From positions 62,001-126,000 of the forward strand of contig NZ_MASU01000014.1 of assembly GCF_003202235.1 (NCBI RefSeq): a stretch of 64,000 nt of DNA, in the 5' to 3' direction. The notes below the pieces were generated by a model. It saw nothing but the letters and a program-made list of their open reading frames with translations. It searched no databases and had not been told where the DNA came from. The translations under genes were made by a program, and so were the position numbers. Source of the stretch: Prauserella flavalba (GTDB lineage Bacteria; Actinomycetota; Actinomycetes; Mycobacteriales; Pseudonocardiaceae). Positions within the stretch are counted from its first letter, which is position 1, and every line of letters starts with the position of its first letter. Of this stretch, positions 63,203 to 64,000 are shown piece by piece.

Positions 63203-63244
63203 GTTCTGCATAAGAACATATCCGCCTCCTCCCGCTCTCGTCAA
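63203..63244 (-). promoter_or_regulatory. Predicted pca operon promoter and operator
   Basis: On the minus strand, TTGACG (63239-63244) is 18 bases from TATGTT (63215-63220), giving a good promoter 36-77 bases before the pcaI start. A 15-bp palindrome, GTTCTTATGCAGAAC (63203-63217), overlaps the -10 element. This fits a site for the IclR-type regulator encoded in the operon. Confidence 0.6.
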
Positions 63245-63246
63245 CG

Positions 63247-63284
63247 GCAGTGAAGGCCACCGCAAGTAGGGTGGCCTTCACTGC
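63247..63284. repeat. Shortened (38-bp) palindromic repeat
   Basis: The outer arms GCAGTGAAGGCCACC and GGTGGCCTTCACTGC of the 53-bp element are kept, but the centre is replaced by an 8-base loop. It lies between the pca promoter and the divergent 2-hydroxyacid dehydrogenase gene. Confidence 0.85.
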
Positions 63285-63305
63285 AGTGATGAACAGGAGT
63301 GGTGG

Positions 63306-64000
63306 ATGACGCGGCCACGAATCGTGGTGACCAGGAAGATCCCGGAAGCGGCGATGGAGATCCTGCGGGAGGCCGGGGAGGTGTGGGCTCCGGAACCGGA
63401 CCGGGCACTGCCGGTCGAGGAGCTGCACCGGGTGGCGGCGGGCGCCGACGCGATCGTCGCCACCCTCCAGGACCGCGTCGACGGCGCGCTCGCCGACGCC
63501 GCCGGGCCACAACTCAAGGTCATCTCGACCGTCGCCGTCGGCTACGACAACGCCGACGTGCCCGCGCTCGCCGACCGCGGCGTCGTCTTCACCAACACAC
63601 CCGGCGTGCTCACGGACGCCACCGCCGACCTCGCGTTCGGCCTGCTGCTCGCGGTCACCCGCAGGCTCGGCGAGGGCGAACGACTGCTGCGCTCGCGCAC
63701 GCCGTGGTCGTTCCACCTCGGGTTCATGCTCGGATCCGGGTTGCAGGGCAAGACGCTCGGCATCGTCGGCCTCGGGCAGATCGGTCAGGCGATGGCGCGG
63801 CGGGCGCTCGCCTTCGGTATGGAGATCGCCTACTCCGGGCGCCGCCGCGCTCCCGAGGAGATCGAGAGCGAGCTGCGAGCGAGGTACCTGGACCGGGACG
63901 AGCTGCTGCGCACGGCCGACGTCGTGTCGCTGCACTGCCCGCTCACGCCCGAGACCCGTCACCTCATCGACGCGGGCGCGCTCTCGGCGATGAAGCGCTC
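63306..64000 (+). CDS. 2-hydroxyacid dehydrogenase (D-isomer specific), 3' end outside the window
   Basis: The 231 residues visible have the catalytic-domain start RPRIVVTRKIPEAAMEILRE, STVAVGYDNADVPA, and the NAD-binding motif LGIVGLGQIGQAMARRA. This fits glyoxylate/hydroxypyruvate or glycerate dehydrogenase-like proteins. ATG at 63306 has AGGAG upstream. The C-terminal catalytic part and the stop are beyond position 64000. It is divergent from the pca operon. A link to the glycine/serine genes is possible but far away. Confidence 0.9.
   Translation, partial: MTRPRIVVTRKIPEAAMEILREAGEVWAPEPDRALPVEELHRVAAGADAIVATLQDRVDGALADAAGPQLKVISTVAVGYDNADVPALADRGVVFTNTPGVLTDATADLAFGLLLAVTRRLGEGERLLRSRTPWSFHLGFMLGSGLQGKTLGIVGLGQIGQAMARRALAFGMEIAYSGRRRAPEEIESELRARYLDRDELLRTADVVSLHCPLTPETRHLIDAGALSAMKR

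Overview
The window is high-GC actinobacterial DNA. The many GTG starts, SARP/AfsR- and PucR-type regulators, an M15/GH25 cell-wall hydrolase pair and a gamma-glutamyl ethanolamine cluster point to the Pseudonocardiaceae (Amycolatopsis, Saccharomonospora or Prauserella-like). That placement is inferred from gene content and style, not from a database search. No rRNA, tRNA, CRISPR array, insertion sequence or phage gene was seen. Genes are densely packed, with many 4-bp stop/start or stop/stop overlaps.

Positions 1-12.4 kb hold mixed housekeeping and accessory genes: a histidine phosphatase and SDR pair, a secreted subtilisin-type protease, an XRE-like regulator, an acyl-CoA synthetase, a stand-alone family A DNA polymerase-like protein, a divergent amidohydrolase/transporter pair with a candidate operator, a DUF1304 and cupin pair, and a LuxR-type regulator. 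Positions 12.4-21.1 kb hold the helicase HrpA, a large SARP-NB-ARC-TPR regulator, and a two-gene secreted cell-wall hydrolase operon. Positions 21-30 kb hold an FMN-dependent hydroxyacid oxidase, a MerR regulator fused to sliding-clamp (DnaN) domains and coupled to a TPR protein, a lipoprotein, a PucR regulator, a Bcr/CflA efflux pump, a flavin reductase and an O-methyltransferase.

Positions 30.4-42.8 kb form a coherent C2/C1-nitrogen island. A predicted ethanolamine permease is divergent from a glutamine-synthetase-like ligase, a gamma-glutamyl hydrolase, an aldehyde dehydrogenase and an SDR. This is the gene set expected for gamma-glutamylated ethanolamine oxidation to glycine. Directly downstream on the same strand is a tandem glycine riboswitch controlling gcvP-gcvT-gcvH-glyA and a GntR regulator, so the product of the first operon is the ligand and substrate of the second.

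Positions 44.8-54.3 kb hold a form II (AYRGAGR) molybdenum hydroxylase / CO-dehydrogenase-type cluster (coxS-L-M-G with XdhC, CoxE-like VWA and CoxD-like MoxR proteins), interrupted by a secreted alpha/beta hydrolase. A degraded MNT/HEPN toxin-antitoxin pair follows. Positions 55.2-63.2 kb are a complete protocatechuate (beta-ketoadipate) operon, pcaI-J-F-H-G-B-D-C, followed by its IclR-type regulator and a mocA-like molybdopterin cytidylyltransferase that probably serves the cox enzyme. The window ends inside a 2-hydroxyacid dehydrogenase.

Intergenic regions carry three families of palindromic repeats: a 53-bp hairpin element with shorter forms, a perfect 51-bp palindrome sharing its central loop, and two clusters of 21-bp units arranged as direct runs facing inverted runs. 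No gap longer than 300 bases lacks a gene.
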